Source: Orthonyx spaldingii (Eukaryota > Chordata > Aves > Passeriformes > Orthonychidae). Taken from it: a DNA stretch of 64,000 bases. The stretch is taken from the NCBI GenBank assembly GCA_013397795.1, contig VZTJ01004401.1, positions 1 through 64,000 of the forward strand, read 5' to 3'. The notes below the pieces were generated by a model. That model had not been told where the DNA came from and did no database searches. It worked only from the letters and a program-made list of their open reading frames with translations. Positions within the stretch are counted from its first letter, which is position 1. The number at the start of each line of letters is the position of its first letter. The translations under genes were made by a program, and so were the position numbers. Below are positions 11,865-24,307 of the stretch, in pieces.

Positions 11865-12895
11865 AGAATCACAGATTCTTAGAATGGTTTGTGTTGGAAT
11901 GGACCTTAAAGATCATTTAGGTCCAATCCACCTGACACAGGCAGGGACATCTTTCATTTGTCCTGTCTGGCCTTGAGCACATCCAATGGTGAGACAGGCA
12001 GAACTGTGGGCACCCTATTCCAGTATCTCACCACCCTCATCGTAAAAAATATCTTCCTTGTATCCAGTCTAAATATTCCCTCTTTCAGCTAAACATTGTT
12101 ATCCCTTGTTCTGTGACTGCCAGCCTTGGTAAAAAAATACCCATCTTTATCATAAGTCCCTATTCTATATTAAAAGGCCAGAATATGGTCTCCTCAGACC
12201 CTTCTCCTCTCCAGGCTGAAATAACTTCAACTCACTCAGCTGTTCTTTGTAGGAGAGGTGTTCGAACCCTCAGATCATTTTGTTGCCCTTCTCTGGATCT
12301 GTTCTGAGAGGTCCATGTCTTACAATGGAGACCCCAGAACTGGATGGAGTATTCCAGCTAGGGTCTCAACAAAAAGGAACAGAGAAGCAGAATCAAATCC
12401 CTCATCCTGCTGGTTGCCCTTCTTTTGTGCAATCCAAAATTCAATTGACTTTCTGGGATGAAAGTGCAGATTGTCATCCCATATCCGATTTTTCATCCGC
12501 CAGTATCTCCAAATCTTTCTCAGTAGGGTTGCTCTCAGGCAATTCATCACCAGCTCTCTACTGATATTCAGTAATGCCCAAGAGGTTGCCCAGAAAAGTT
12601 ATGGGTTCCCTAACCCTGGAAGTGTTGAATGGGCCAAGTTGAATGGGACTGTGAGGAACCTAATCTGGTGTAAAATGCCCCTGTCCGTAGCAAGTGGGTT
12701 TGGGCTTGATGATGTTTAAAGTTCTCTCCCAATCCATGCCATTCTATGATTCTATGATTTTCCTGACCCAGATGCAGGTCCTTGCAAATGGACTTGTTGA
12801 ATTTCATGAAGTTCGCACGGGTCAACTTCTCAATTTTGTCAAGTTTACTCTCAAGCTTGTCAATGTCCCGTGGCCTATGTGTTGTAGTGTATGTT
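11865..12895 (-). mobile_element. CR1 3' region, minus strand, interrupted by a second CR1
   Basis: The left end, CAGAATCACAGATTCTTAGAATGG, is a reverse-complemented CR1 3' terminus. The sequence then follows the minus-strand CR1 3' UTR and C-terminal reverse-transcriptase region (for example CTTCTCTGGATCTGTTC and CCAGAACTGGATG segments) up to about 12578. A plus-strand CR1 tail occupies about 12579-12760. The host CR1 then resumes at CTGACCCAGATGCAGGTCC (about 12763) and continues through GAATTTCATGAAGTTCGCAC to about 12895. Only the 3' part of the element is present, and its frames are broken. Confidence 0.88.
12579..12760 (+). mobile_element. CR1 3' tail nested inside an opposite-strand CR1
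   Basis: From AGAGGTTGCCCAGAAAAG to the terminal repeat ATTCTATGATTCTATGAT (12741-12758), this is the plus-strand CR1 3' end. Upstream words such as CTGGAAGTGTT correspond to the end of the reverse-transcriptase ORF. Sequence on both sides is the minus-strand CR1, so this copy arrived later. It is heavily 5'-truncated (about 180 bp), as is normal for CR1. Confidence 0.88.
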
Positions 12896-14465
12896 TCTTC
12901 TTTTGCTGTATAGATAGAAAATATATGATCAGACTCAAGAAGTTCTCTAAAGTAATTAATCAGCTGCAGAGATTATAAAGTCAGAACACTGGTTTAATCT
13001 ATCTTGACCTTTTATGCAGCACATGGTTTAGGTGCACTTTATATCAATTTGTATTCTAACTGGAGTCGTGCTTTTAAATAACTATTGTATTTTGTCTTGA
13101 TTTAAAAATTACTCATGAAGAATTAATTGAAAATCATGCCACTTGTTCAGTTGGTTAACAATGTTAATTGAAATTTGGTCCAGTTATGGAGTAAATTTCT
13201 GTAAGTTTAGCTTATACTCACTATATTAGAGTGATTAATTCTTCAATGTCATATTTCTGTTCATGTAAATTATAGAATCTTCTCACCCCCATATTGCCAT
13301 TTTTTGTGTTCTTTATACGTTCAGTGATTCTATTAATATCTATTTCTTAACCATTTAAATTTTCTTTTGAATCAATGCATTTTCTCCACTAATCATGGCC
13401 ACCTCTTCCGGCACTGAGAACAGTTCTACACAGAGGGATAAGAGAATCAACCTATGTTTACCAAGAGTATTGCTCACACAAACAAGGGTTACGATATTTT
13501 TCTGAGCACACTGGTCATTTGTGGTCAGCTTTTATTTATTTGCCTCCTAATCTTTAAGAGTTATTGCTTCCCAAGATGGAATCTTCCACTCTGAAAGAAT
13601 GTTCTTGTGTACTACTTTTAGATTTTACATTTAGACAAATTTGACATGATTGTAGATTGGCTTGACTTCTTAATTTTCCCCTTTTTCTCTGACCATCTTT
13701 GAGTCCTTTATGAGCATTATCGATCATGTACATTTGTGGTAAAATTGTTCAATGATGAAAGACCAGAACAAATATGCAGGATTACAATAAAAACCTGCCT
13801 GCCTTGTTGGTTCTGTTTGGCTTCACGGGTAAATATATCAAATAACATTACTGTGTTTGGAATGTTTTTCAGTGGGCTATTGCATGACAATAATGGCTCA
13901 ATACAGAAATAATGAGGGAAATAATTCAATTTTTCAGTTGTGAAAACAAAATATCTCTAAACTACTTAGATTACACAATTTACTGCCAATATGCTTGAGT
14001 AAACAAAAATCTTGCAGTTTCTCAATATACTAACGTAAATAATTTTCTAAAACCAAGCAATCAATCCCAAGTTACTGCGTTAGAAATAAATAAATAAAAC
14101 TATCGTTAATAAGCAAAATATTTCATGACATTTTTTTGTCTTGCATGTTTTTTTCACATTTGCTTTTTATTAAAGAATTCTTCTAAGCTGAACTTTTCCA
14201 ATTTTGAAAAGAATACCCAAAGGAACATTTAAAATTGGATTTTAATTATTTCTTTACCTTTTTAACATGATAGAGTCAATGTAATAATTTAACAAAAATG
14301 TATTAAGCATTCAATGTCCTATTTATAGAAGAAGTTGTTTTCATAATTTAGAGTCACCTTAAATTTAATTTTTATCTTTGATAGATGTGCCATCTTATTC
14401 AGAAAAGTTTTTCCTCTGGATCATTTGATAGAGAATAAATTATATGCAATCACCATTAATCTCAG

Positions 14466-14511
14466 TACTTCAGGAGTAAAATAATTAAATAAAGTATACC
14501 TCTTCCATCAG
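14466..14511 (+). repeat. Short dispersed direct repeat, copy 1
   Basis: TACTTCAGGAGTAAAATAAT followed by TAA(ATAA)AGTATACC and TTCCATCAG. It matches 16318-16359 with one 4-bp insertion and a single substitution. Flanks of the two copies do not match. Confidence 0.8.
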
Positions 14512-14843
14512 TTTATGGTAGAGTACTGCACAGAAATAAAACAGACTTCCTGATGTCATATAATGTCATACAATCAGATATAGACATAGTAATGCATAGG
14601 AAACTTTTGCCTGAGTATATTGGTTCTTTTTTCCTATTCTATTATCCTCTTGAGATTGCATGAATGAAATGCAAGTGGCTGATAGCATTTTGTTTAGCTG
14701 ATTTTCTATTTTGTCAGGGCACAAGATATTTTTTCACCATATCACAGGACATTTAATTGCATTACATTTAATCCTTTGTAATCCTTTAAATCCTCCATTT
14801 AATCCTTAACACAATAACACCTTTTTCACTTGTGCTTTGCAGC

Positions 14844-14944
14844 ATGTTTTTAAGGGCGAGGAAGTTAGATTGTGCTTTCAGAAGGAATACAGCACTCCAA
14901 GAACTTCAGACTTTTGATTGTGACACCATGCAGATTACACAAGT
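14844..14944 (+). other. Possible exon (weak), plus strand
   Basis: A strong acceptor-like tract (TTTTTCACTTGTGCTTTGCAG) ends at 14843, and one frame stays open to a GTACAA donor-like site. Two frames are open across much of it, and no protein family is recognised. It lies on the strand opposite the better-supported exon series and may well be chance. Confidence 0.13.
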
Positions 14945-15852
14945 ACAATTCAGTTACTTGAACGATGTCAGACTGCATATCAACAGCACCTATTCAAAAT
15001 GTTCATATGCAGCAATGACATCTTTTTAAAAATCCATGAAAGTCAGTGGGATTTAGAGACTTGGATAAGCCCCTCTATGGAGAATGGCCATTGAAACTGT
15101 GCAGTCTGCTTATTAAGCAGTTGTGTTTAATACTGTCCAATAGTTCAAGTAATTACTATTCTAATTTCAAACATTGAAAAACTTAATCTGAGGATTAAAA
15201 GAACAGCAAAACCAACATGCATTTACATTTGCAATCTTTTTCATTTACATGGTCAGTGGCTAAAATGTAGTTTTAGATTAATTAAATTTTTATTTTTCTA
15301 CTACCATTTAGAAGTGCCATTTTCCCTAATATTATTTACAGTGGTTTGAGATTTAGGTTGTAGTTTTCCTTTGTTTCTTTTTGGTTTTTTTTTCCAAAAG
15401 AGCATTTTGTCACTTGTATTACTCATTGGTGTTACATGCACTTCAATGATATCTGCCCAGAATACATAAATATAAATACATATTAAACTATATATAGTTA
15501 TATAGACTTATAATTTGCCACTGGTTTTAGGTTATGGATTCTCTGTAAGGCAGAGGTCTACTACACTAAAGAAACTAGACCACTGAAAAACTAACAGTAT
15601 TCTGATATCTACTCTTTGTACATATGACACCTGATCATCTGTTCTTGTGAAAAGGCTGGGTAGCTACTGGAGACGGCGTCCCAGAATGTAACACACAAGG
15701 AAAAAACTCTTTAAAAAGTTATGCTCTGGGTATAACTTTATTTGTCATCTCCAGAGAAGATTTGTCCCAGAGGATAGAATCAAGATTTCAGCCACAAAGA
15801 GTCTTTCTCAGGAGAATAGTTTTTATTCCATAAAGAACACAGTGTAAATTTT

Positions 15853-15924
15853 TTAAAGACTTCTTTTTTCATAGTAATCGTTGATAAGGTCATCCATGTC
15901 TGGACTACTACCCACATTTGCCCA
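15853..15924 (-). CDS. Candidate terminal exon of an unidentified minus-strand gene
   Basis: On the minus strand, a pyrimidine-rich tract ending CCACATAATTAG (AG at 15926-15925) precedes a 72-base segment reading WANVGSSPDMDD then LINDYYEKRSL and a TAA stop (15855-15853). The codon just before it in frame is a stop (TAG), as expected if it is entered only by splicing. It enters in phase 0, matching the exit phase of the candidate exon at 24177-24307. Minus-strand AATAAA hexamers lie at 15827-15822 and 15742-15737, suitable as poly(A) signals. The composition (acidic, Tyr and Gly present, low in Phe/Leu runs) is protein-like, but I do not recognise the product. The longer open frame on this strand at 15780-16010 is in another frame and looks like a shadow. 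Confidence 0.3.
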   Translation of the reverse strand, partial: WANVGSSPDMDDLINDYYEKRSL

Positions 15925-16317
15925 CTAATTATGTGGAGATAAAGCAACAAACATGAGTGAAGTCTTCTTCTAGTGTCCATAGTCCTTAAAAGTGAAGATA
16001 CGTGGCTCAAGCCTTTAAAGCTAGAGACATAATAGTAGTATAAAGTAAGTATAAAATCACATGGAATGACTTAACTGTGTATATAGCATACAAGGTGTAT
16101 GGAATATTTCATTTGATTTGCTTTGGTAGCTCAATTGTCTGCATGATACTACTAAAGCAATATCAGATGGCTATTTGACAGTAAAAAAACCCCAAAACAT
16201 TTCAGACAATTTGCAATATGACTAAATGTCTGAACTGCTAATACCCATTTCACAGCATTGATGCTGCACTATAACTTGTACAAAAATTCATCAACAGAAC
16301 AATTTTTGCCATTTTCA

Positions 16318-16359
16318 TACTTCAGGAGTAAAATAATTAAAGTATACCTTTTCCATCAG
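16318..16359 (+). repeat. Short dispersed direct repeat, copy 2
   Basis: Second copy of the repeat at 14466-14511, about 1.85 kb away in the same orientation, lacking ATAA in the middle. Confidence 0.8.
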
Positions 16360-19300
16360 CCTCTATATTATTCACCTCATATTATTGTTAAATTCTGTGT
16401 TCCAAAATAAAGATGACTGTTAGCATACAAGTTTCTTTAATAATTGTTAACACATATGTCTGCATAATCTCTAATATCTTCCATGCACTAAGTGTTAACT
16501 TGATTTCCAATTGCCAGTCTAATAGCAAACTGTCTGCCCTAGTTATTTCCATAACTTCATACATCTTCTACCTCCCACAGAAAACTATACACAACTGCCT
16601 GCATTCTTTCATTATTCTTTGGAACACATACCTGTCCATACATAATCTGTAATAAAGCAAACAAATAGACAAACAAGCAAGGAAGTTCAAGATCTTGTGT
16701 GTGGATAAAAAGAAAGTGTATTTAGGACAGAAATTAATTACTAATCAGTTTAGGATTCTGCCTTATTTTTAAGTTAGTTTCATCAGTAAATTATTAGCTG
16801 TGAAGGAGAATATGACAAAATGTTGACTATGACTCACTCAGAATTTCTCAATTTTGTTTACAAGTAAACTGGTATGTGAATGGAGGATGCTACCATTTGA
16901 CTTTTTAAAATATTGTCAAAGAAAAGTGAAAATCCCCACTTCTCTGTCTGTAGCCTTCAACATGATCTCATTATCGCGAACACTCATGATCTCACTGATA
17001 TTCTTGAAAGCAAAGGAAAATAAAATATATATCATCAGTACGAACTTAAAAATTAGAGAAGTTTTTAACTGGTTACTCTGGTGATTACAGAGCATGCACA
17101 TAGGTTATCCTTTTTCTCAGTAGAGGCACCTCTAATAGGAATCTGTTAGATCCCATGAGAATCATGATTTTCATTGAATTGCTAACCTTTTGTCAGGTAC
17201 TGAGATTCATGTGATAAACACATTTTGGAAAACAGTTTCCATTTTAATCTAAAGCACTGTTTTACAAGATTGAAATAATTAAGCAATTGTACATTTTTAA
17301 CTAAAAGAGAGTGTGACATGAATGAAATCAAGCCTTCTTTGGAAAAGAGTATATCTTTGCCTTTACATCAGTAATATAGGAATAGAATCAGCCACTTCAC
17401 AGAATAGCTTTGTACATAAACAAATAATCCTTAAAAGCAGGAAAATACCAAATTCAATCCTCAATACAGAATTCATGTTGCATTAATAAAATTTAAATTA
17501 TGAAATCTTTGTAGGATTGAATATTTACCATCATACAAATGTGTGCATATTTCCCACATTTGTGCATGTCTTCATAAAATATGAAGAAATACATCATTTA
17601 AGAACCTGTATGAAGCAGAAGTATATTATGACTTTATTCCTTTCTTAAACAAAGAATTATGAAACTACTTTAACATATGGATTAGGCTGCCTGTCATGGA
17701 AAAAGAAGCTGCTGAATCTCAGTCAATACTCTTAAGGAAGATTTCTTCTTTCTTCACTCACCTTTTACATTTCTGCAGAAGGCTAGCAAAATCATCAAAA
17801 TCATCAAAAGAAGGATAAAAGTAGGTATAAAATATTTATCTTTAACTTCTATAAAATATTTTATGGGGAATAAGACAGTAAGTATGCTGCCAGAATGAAA
17901 GCAACCTATGCCCAGGGACAGCTAACATGCAATCTTTTGCGTTGTTTAGTGACTTAAGTGATGACAAGGCTCCAATTCTGATAGTCTACACATTTAATGT
18001 CAAATAAGTGATCATACATTTTAAAAATTGTTTTTAATTAATTAAAGATACACTCCTTATTCTTAAAAAAAAAAAGAGAAAAATAGGAAAATCTAACATC
18101 TCTAAATATAGGTACTACAATGACTCTGCTGCCAAATACAGAACGGCTGCATAATCGTAATTATTCACCATACTTTCTATAATCAAAAAATCTTTTAAAG
18201 TACAAGGGGTTTTGTGCAAGGAGGTAGAAGGGAAGAGGATCTCTGAAGCAACCAGAAAGCAAAGGAGATTTTGACTGAGCAGAAATACTTAAAAAAAATA
18301 TTTGAAAACATCCTGTCTTGGGAACAGCACCTGGTATAGTTTCAAAAATGTAAACATATATTCTCAGGAACACACATATGTACATGCCTGTATGAATTGA
18401 AAACTTAATATAAGTCTAGTGTTCATGAAGCTCTGCCTTTTGTCTCTTCCCCAAAAGCTGAACTTGTATTTGAGAACCAAGTTGCTAATTATGAAAACTG
18501 AGGGTATGTAAATATTGTTAAGTGGTGGTCCATGCCAGACTACTAAGTTATAGTGAGTGAAAGTCTTGTTTAAATCGAGTTTAGTCATGGCCCTGGAGCT
18601 GTATTGTTCTTTTAGCTGCACTTCCAGATCTCTCAAACCCTAAGTACACCAAAGTGCTGCCAGCTGAGTTACACAAGGCTGGCAGATAGAAACAAGAATA
18701 AATGAGTAGCTGATTGGTTGGCAATAGAAATTAGTCTGTGGTCCAGGATCTCTACACCCAGAAGTCATCATTTGACTGATTACATTCTGGCCTACTCTGA
18801 GACAGGCCTAAGTATCTTCAAGCCAAAAGCATAAGGAAGAAGTACTGGCGGACTTGTCCAAATAAAGCCTGGGGAGAAAACGCTGACCTATGTCTCCAAA
18901 ACTGAAGAGGAACAAAGAGAATTATACCAGCAAGTGAATTAACTGGGCGATGGCCTATCAAAATCAGCTGTTTCCAGAGACAGCTGGTACAAAAAAAAAG
19001 TGGATGACCACTCATTTTCAACATGGTTTCAATGGTTGGTAAGATCAGTGAATCCCAAAAAGATTATGGCTGCATTGTGCTGTGTTCAAAACTGTCAGTG
19101 TAAACATGTGCACTCTCCTGAATCCAGCCTTGAAGGTACAAGAGAAAGGGGATTTCAAAGGCACTTTAGGCACTTGTAGATACAAATAAATTTTTTTTAA
19201 AAGTGTTGCTGTCCCAAATAGGATGATATAGACCAAGGTTTTGCCTTTAAAAATACTAGGCATTTGTCAGTACCTCTTCTCTTGAATGTTTTACTTCAGA

Positions 19301-19519
19301 CATATTAAAAAATTGCTGACACCTCCCCTACGAAAATCAGATCTTTATTAAGTGTACAAAGTAAGTACAGAAGAATAGAAATATTTCAATTCAATAGTCA
19401 CTTTTGAAGATCTTAAAAGTCTGTTTCTCATTTTAGCAACCTAGTTTATCTAGCTAAACAATAAGCCATGAACAGGCTTGCTGTAGGTTTTCTTTCCTGT
19501 CAATAGAAAAGTGTTTCTA

Positions 19520-19525
19520 GAGAGC
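19520..19525. repeat. Target-site duplication GAGAGC, left copy
   Basis: Immediately precedes the LTR's TGTGG. Identical to 20208-20213. Confidence 0.9.
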
Positions 19526-20207
19526 TGTGGCGGTGATCCAGCCGGTGGCTGTGGTCGCAGAGAGTGAGCAGCAATCTGCCACACCTGCCTCCTCCATGTG
19601 GGTTAATGAAGAATCAAGATGGTCAAACTATTCCCCTCAGCACAGTGAGTCTGAGGGGTAGGGGGAAGGCAGGCATGGATAGCTTCCCGCCACTCATAGT
19701 TGTCAGTCAGGTTCCATCTCCTCCCCCGTCCCCTCACAGTTATTTTAATATTCATAAGTTACCTGAAAGTTCTGTTACCGAGTTCCGTTGATTGGTAAGT
19801 TAATGTATTCCACCCCTTTGTTTCCCCATTGGATGTTCCTCGATTACGTGTTATCCCCCTACTGGTTTATTCCCTTGTTCCTCCCCTTGGACTGCCCCTT
19901 TTCTGGCCCCTTTTAAACCCCTGCACACCCTCAGATCCCGGCTTTTAGTGGCATCCCCCCTTTGGTGCTCAATAAACTGGAGTTGCTGGTACTTTGAGTC
20001 CTCCCGCTCCTGTGCAGCCGAGCTGCTACACTGTTTCCAACTGCTGCTGCCAGCTCCCCTGGATGAGCTGTGCCTGCTTGAGCGGTTTCCAGGAGACCAG
20101 AATCTGCTGAGCCTGAGTGCTGCAGAGGTCCGGCAGAGAGCCAAGCACAGAAGGTCGCCCTCAAGCCACCAGGCAGCTTGAAAACCAGCAGTGGCCGGGC
20201 AGCGACA
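19526..20207 (+). mobile_element. Solo LTR, family A copy 2, complete with 6-bp duplication
   Basis: A 682-bp element from TGTGGCGG to GCAGCGACA, with TG...CA termini and a perfect GAGAGC duplication on each side. U3 holds the GTGAGTCTGAGGGG block and the TTATTTTAATATTCATAA block shared with the LTR at 1340-1994. A TATA-like TTTTAAACCC lies near 19911 and AATAAA at 19971-19976, so transcription would run on the plus strand. It has no flanking gag or pol and is a solo LTR. Several open frames inside it (for example 19851-20144 on the minus strand) are shadows of its GC-rich sequence. Confidence 0.93.
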
Positions 20208-20213
20208 GAGAGC
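20208..20213. repeat. Target-site duplication GAGAGC, right copy
   Basis: Immediately follows the LTR's GCGACA terminus. Identical to 19520-19525. Confidence 0.9.
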
Positions 20214-23200
20214 CTTTCAGAATAGTGCAGACTAGAATAGAGAAAATGCCAAGTTTATTATCAGTAGTGCAACTAAGTCAACAGCATGACAGCTCTCTAG
20301 ACAATAGCTGTAGTCATTTTCAACAGATACCTTGTAAGGCTTCAGGTGTTAGAGAACACTGAAAGAACAAATATGAGTTTATAAGTTAGACAGAGAAGTA
20401 CCTGCAATTTTATTTTCCTTCTACTTTTAGGAAGGACACCTAAATTTCATTATAATCTGAAGAAAAATAAATATATAATACTGTGGCCTTCTGGAACAAG
20501 AAGCTAAATTCAACCTTTGATCACATTTTTTTCCGTTGAAATTTAGAAGATGCCTTTGGCATCGTCAGTCAGCTTTTCAGCAGGAAACATGCAGTTAAGT
20601 CAAAGGGTGGGAATTATCTGATCTGTATTTATGGATAGATGTTCTTTCATCTTCAATGGGAGAACACTTCAAGGAAAATGATAAATCAGGTGGTGTAGTT
20701 CCCCATTTCTGTATTTTTAGTCCATCTCTGTCATCACACATATCTGAAGTGTGTCCTTCTTGCAATTTCTTTCCAGTCTACAGCTAGGATCCCTTAGCCC
20801 TTCTGCTCACCAATCAGCAAAAGAAGTCCTAGCTTCCCATATTGAGATTGTCAGGGAAAAGCAGTTCTCTTAAAGCGCCCTGTGTTCTAATTCTCAGCCG
20901 TCTTGAAGTTCATCTCAGCAGTGTTTGCTTCCGCCATGGCAGAGAAATCTCAAATAGACGAGGAAGTATGCAACAACCCCTGTATGCTTAAGGGAAGAGC
21001 TTCTTCCTCTGCTGTTTTTTCACTGATCTTCTGACAGAGGTTTTCCCATCTAAAGGTTTGATAGTCAGAAGCAAAGGCCTTAAAGATGTCATGAACTAAT
21101 TTTCTTCACTCTCATCACTTTAAGCCTATTTTGTCTGAAATTCCATCTTGTTTCAACTATTTACAGTAGCTGGAATGCCTTTCATGCTACCCTTTGTTTT
21201 AGACATTGGGAAAAAGAACATTTTCCTTTATGAAAATATGTTTCTAGTATAACTGTCAAGTGAAGTACTTTATTTCTAGGTAAGGAAATATAATGAGAGA
21301 GGTTTTTTCCTTTCTTTAACTTTGCTTATGCTTTGTTCATATACTTATATCCTGTACTTTGTTGATATAATGTATGTTTAAATATCTTATGTTCCCTTAC
21401 CTATGCTGACAGTTGCTAATGCATAGAATTATAAACCACTCATATTCAAGTCAATTTTTTTAATCAATTTTTTATAAATGTTCCTAGTATACGATAACTA
21501 CATTAGTCATTTTTTCTGGATTGCTGTCTTTCAAAAAATACCTATTAAGGATCTTAGGGAATGTGAATTTATGAATGTGCATTCAGTATGTTAATTCTCA
21601 AAACAGAAAAATTACTAAGTCAATGGTAGTCAATACATAAACAGTTCGCAGAGCATATAATTCAGAAGCATTCAGGACTGATGCAGAAAAGAGGTGGGCC
21701 TGTTATTCTTTCTAACAAGCACAAAGCAAGTTCACATTTCCCTTGCTAATCTTTCTATAAAATATAAACCTTTTTTCACCAAGATTTTTGTTCAGAAGAG
21801 ACATTATTGCAAAACCAAATAAGGAGTATATTGCACCACAAAGACAATCAGAGTATTGTTCCAAAGTCTGTTTCAGTCACAACCTTTCTGCAACTAAAAT
21901 GCAAATAACAAGCTAGCAAGAGTTGGTAGTAACACTAGAATCATAAAATACCATACAACCATGAGGAAAACCCTTTTTATCTATGATGGTTAAATGCAGT
22001 GCCATGTAAACATAGATTTCCCACTGTATGCATTTATATCATCAGTGCCACCACGCTAATGCAATCCACCTGCAGAAAGAGAGGCTGAGCAAGCATACTG
22101 CAAAATTCCTCAGAAGCATCCTAGCCATGGCTGCAGTGATTTGAATCAGACTTAAGTGGTCCCCATTTCTTTCCAGATGTGTGCACTTTGATACAAAATG
22201 AAATGTATCAATTCAAATTGTCATTAGTTTAGCTTCCTGTTCGAGACATTCTGATGTTGTCTACTAACATGTAAAGGAAAAATATAGGAATAACAACAAA
22301 GTCAAAAATTTGCTGATAATTCTTTATCATTCTAAGTTATGTCATAAAAATAGTTTTAACTGTGCACATATGTAAATTATTATGCTTAATCATGCATGAT
22401 TTAGTAAAACTCTTCAAGCAGGACAACTAGTTCCTAAATATACAAGATAATTGCTGTCACTGAGCATAAGATCAATGCTCTACTAATTCTAATATGAGGT
22501 ATTTCTCACTACGACCATATACTTTCTTCCAAATATAGAGAAATTTAAGCAAGTGGTCCCCAAATTCCATGTGGAAATAAGATAATAAAAATATGAACAA
22601 GGAGGTTTTCTCAAGATCAGCAGTTTCTGTATCAGAAATTTTTCATGCTATGAAGGCCAACTACTGACTTTCACTTTGTCTCTTACGCCTTGAAGTTCTC
22701 AAGATCTATTCATCACTGGGAAAGGAACCTGCAGATGAAAGATGGTACTGTATATGAAGAGAGATTCTCTATGTAGGTGCAAGATTAACTTGGTAAACCA
22801 AAGGGATAACCAGGCTTCTGTAGAGCTTGAGTTGTGGAACACAGTTTCTCTGGGGTATCATTAGAGAAAATTTATAGCCTTTACCCTATATATTGTATAT
22901 GCACTACTATCTAGAGAGATCCTAAGGGTATTTAAAAAGACCCTAAGTTTTCTTATTGCTTCTTATTTCACTGATAATTTGTTCAGATTTTTACCAAGAT
23001 GATTATTATTAGTCTATCTGATTACTACCAAGATGACCACAAACTTTATGACCTGTTATTGACTTCAACAAGCACTTGGCTTAATTTTCAGCAAATTGTG
23101 GTTTAATTGCCTGGTTTAGGCACTAAGAAAAGTAACAGTATCCAAATTAAATTAGGTGTTTGAAATTGAAGTTATGTTTTCTAGGAAGACCTAAGAATAA

Positions 23201-24176
23201 CTTCTTTGAACAATCATTTCTTGTTTTGCCTTGTAACACTCTCACACATTAATACTGTCTTCATTTTTCATTAGATTAACTTATTAAATGCAAAAAACTA
23301 TGGTCACCTAGAGGTGAGATCTTTCATCTGGTTTTTTTGCCTGTACAAGTAAACATGATGAATTGATTGTTGAAGAACTGCCTAGATAATGAGCAAGAGA
23401 GGATTTTTAGGTCTTCCACAATTCCTTTTTCCAACATAAATAGATTTCTTTTATTTTCTACTCTTGGACTGGCTAGGCTTTGCTTTTTATTTTTTAATAT
23501 CCATGTGTGCCTGGTAAGCAATACCATCCACATGCTGTCATTTATAATTATGTTTACTGTCATCTGTGCTGTAGTATAAGGGTCAGGGTTTTACAGGTTG
23601 TCATGTGAATCTAGCCCTGACCTATGCTCAAACATACATATGCTATGACTATGTTTACATGTATATAAAGAGAGAACTTTTTTATTTGGAAACAGTTTTG
23701 TGGGGGATTTTTTTGGTCTTTTTGCTTGTTTGTTTGTTTGTAGTTTTTTGTTTTGTCTTGGGTTGGGTTTTGGGGCTTTTTTCACTGCTGGACTCAGCAG
23801 CTTTCTGAAAACAAATACAGAGCTATAATCACTGTCACTGTCAATGAAGGGAAGAAGAAGAGAGGAGAGGAAGGAGAAGTAAATTATGTAGTTTGAACAT
23901 CATAATTAGAGAGCAAAACCTTTTACTGCTGGTGATTTTTAAGTCCTTTCTTCTTTTTCCTGCAAGAAAGAGAGTTTTTCAGTGTTTTATAATAGGAAGA
24001 CTTTGTCCAGCAGAAAAAGAAAACACAAAAAAACCAAACTGAAATAAAAACTTAAACCAAAACAAACAAAAAAATGCAAGCCACAAAGCTTTTCTAGATT
24101 TAATCTGAAACTACTTACATAGCAGCCCTACTTTAATATATATGTTTCATAACAGTGAAAGAATGTGAAGACTTAC
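20214..24176. other. No recognisable gene
   Basis: AT-rich. Contains a GTTT-rich simple stretch around 23725-23745 and a 14-bp perfect palindrome AATCATGCATGATT at 22388-22401. No family matches recognised. Confidence 0.5.
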
Positions 24177-24307
24177 ATACAGCTGGTTTTCTGGGTCAGC
24201 AAAGAACTGTAGAAGACCTAGAAGTTTATCACGGCAAAACACATTCATGATGGAGTACAGAGGATTCGGCTTGATGCAAACAGGCAGAAAAGACAACATT
24301 AGCATCT
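24177..24307 (-). CDS. Candidate internal exon, unidentified minus-strand gene
   Basis: On the minus strand, TTGCTTCCTATTACAG (acceptor) precedes a 131-base open segment ending at TAT followed by GTAAGT, a consensus donor (revcomp at 24171-24176). The frame reads MLMLSFLPVCIKPNPLYSIM then NVFCRDKLLGLLQFFADPEN and QLY. It looks like a folded, helical, mildly hydrophobic protein segment. It enters with two bases (AG) completing a codon and leaves in phase 0. Those phases fit the candidate exons at 24939-25059 upstream and 15853-15924 downstream. An alternative acceptor 16 bases earlier would keep the same reading frame. I cannot name the protein. Confidence 0.38.

Larger units (their letters stand above)
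12896..15852. other. No recognisable gene; AT-rich DNA
   Basis: No named repeat apart from one copy of a short dispersed repeat at 14466-14511. A possible plus-strand exon at 14844-14944 is listed separately. Confidence 0.5.
15925..19525. other. No recognisable feature apart from one short repeat copy
   Basis: AT-rich sequence. Open frames of 60-90 codons on both strands show no domains. Confidence 0.5.

Noticed and set aside
17762..17848. Minus-strand exon-like segment encoding a membrane-span-like stretch (IPTFILLLMILMILLAF) with a strong GTGAGTG donor
   Set aside because: The acceptor is poor, the T-rich composition gives hydrophobic residues by chance, and its phases do not fit between 24177 and 15924.
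20938..21036. Kozak-like CCGCCATGG start with a 32-codon frame
   Set aside because: No promoter, downstream exon or recognised product. Short frames like this are expected by chance.
23591..23785. Lys-rich minus-strand frame after a good acceptor (TTTGTTTTCAG near 23800)
   Set aside because: It is built from a low-complexity A/C-rich run (GTTT repeat on the plus strand) with no donor or domain.
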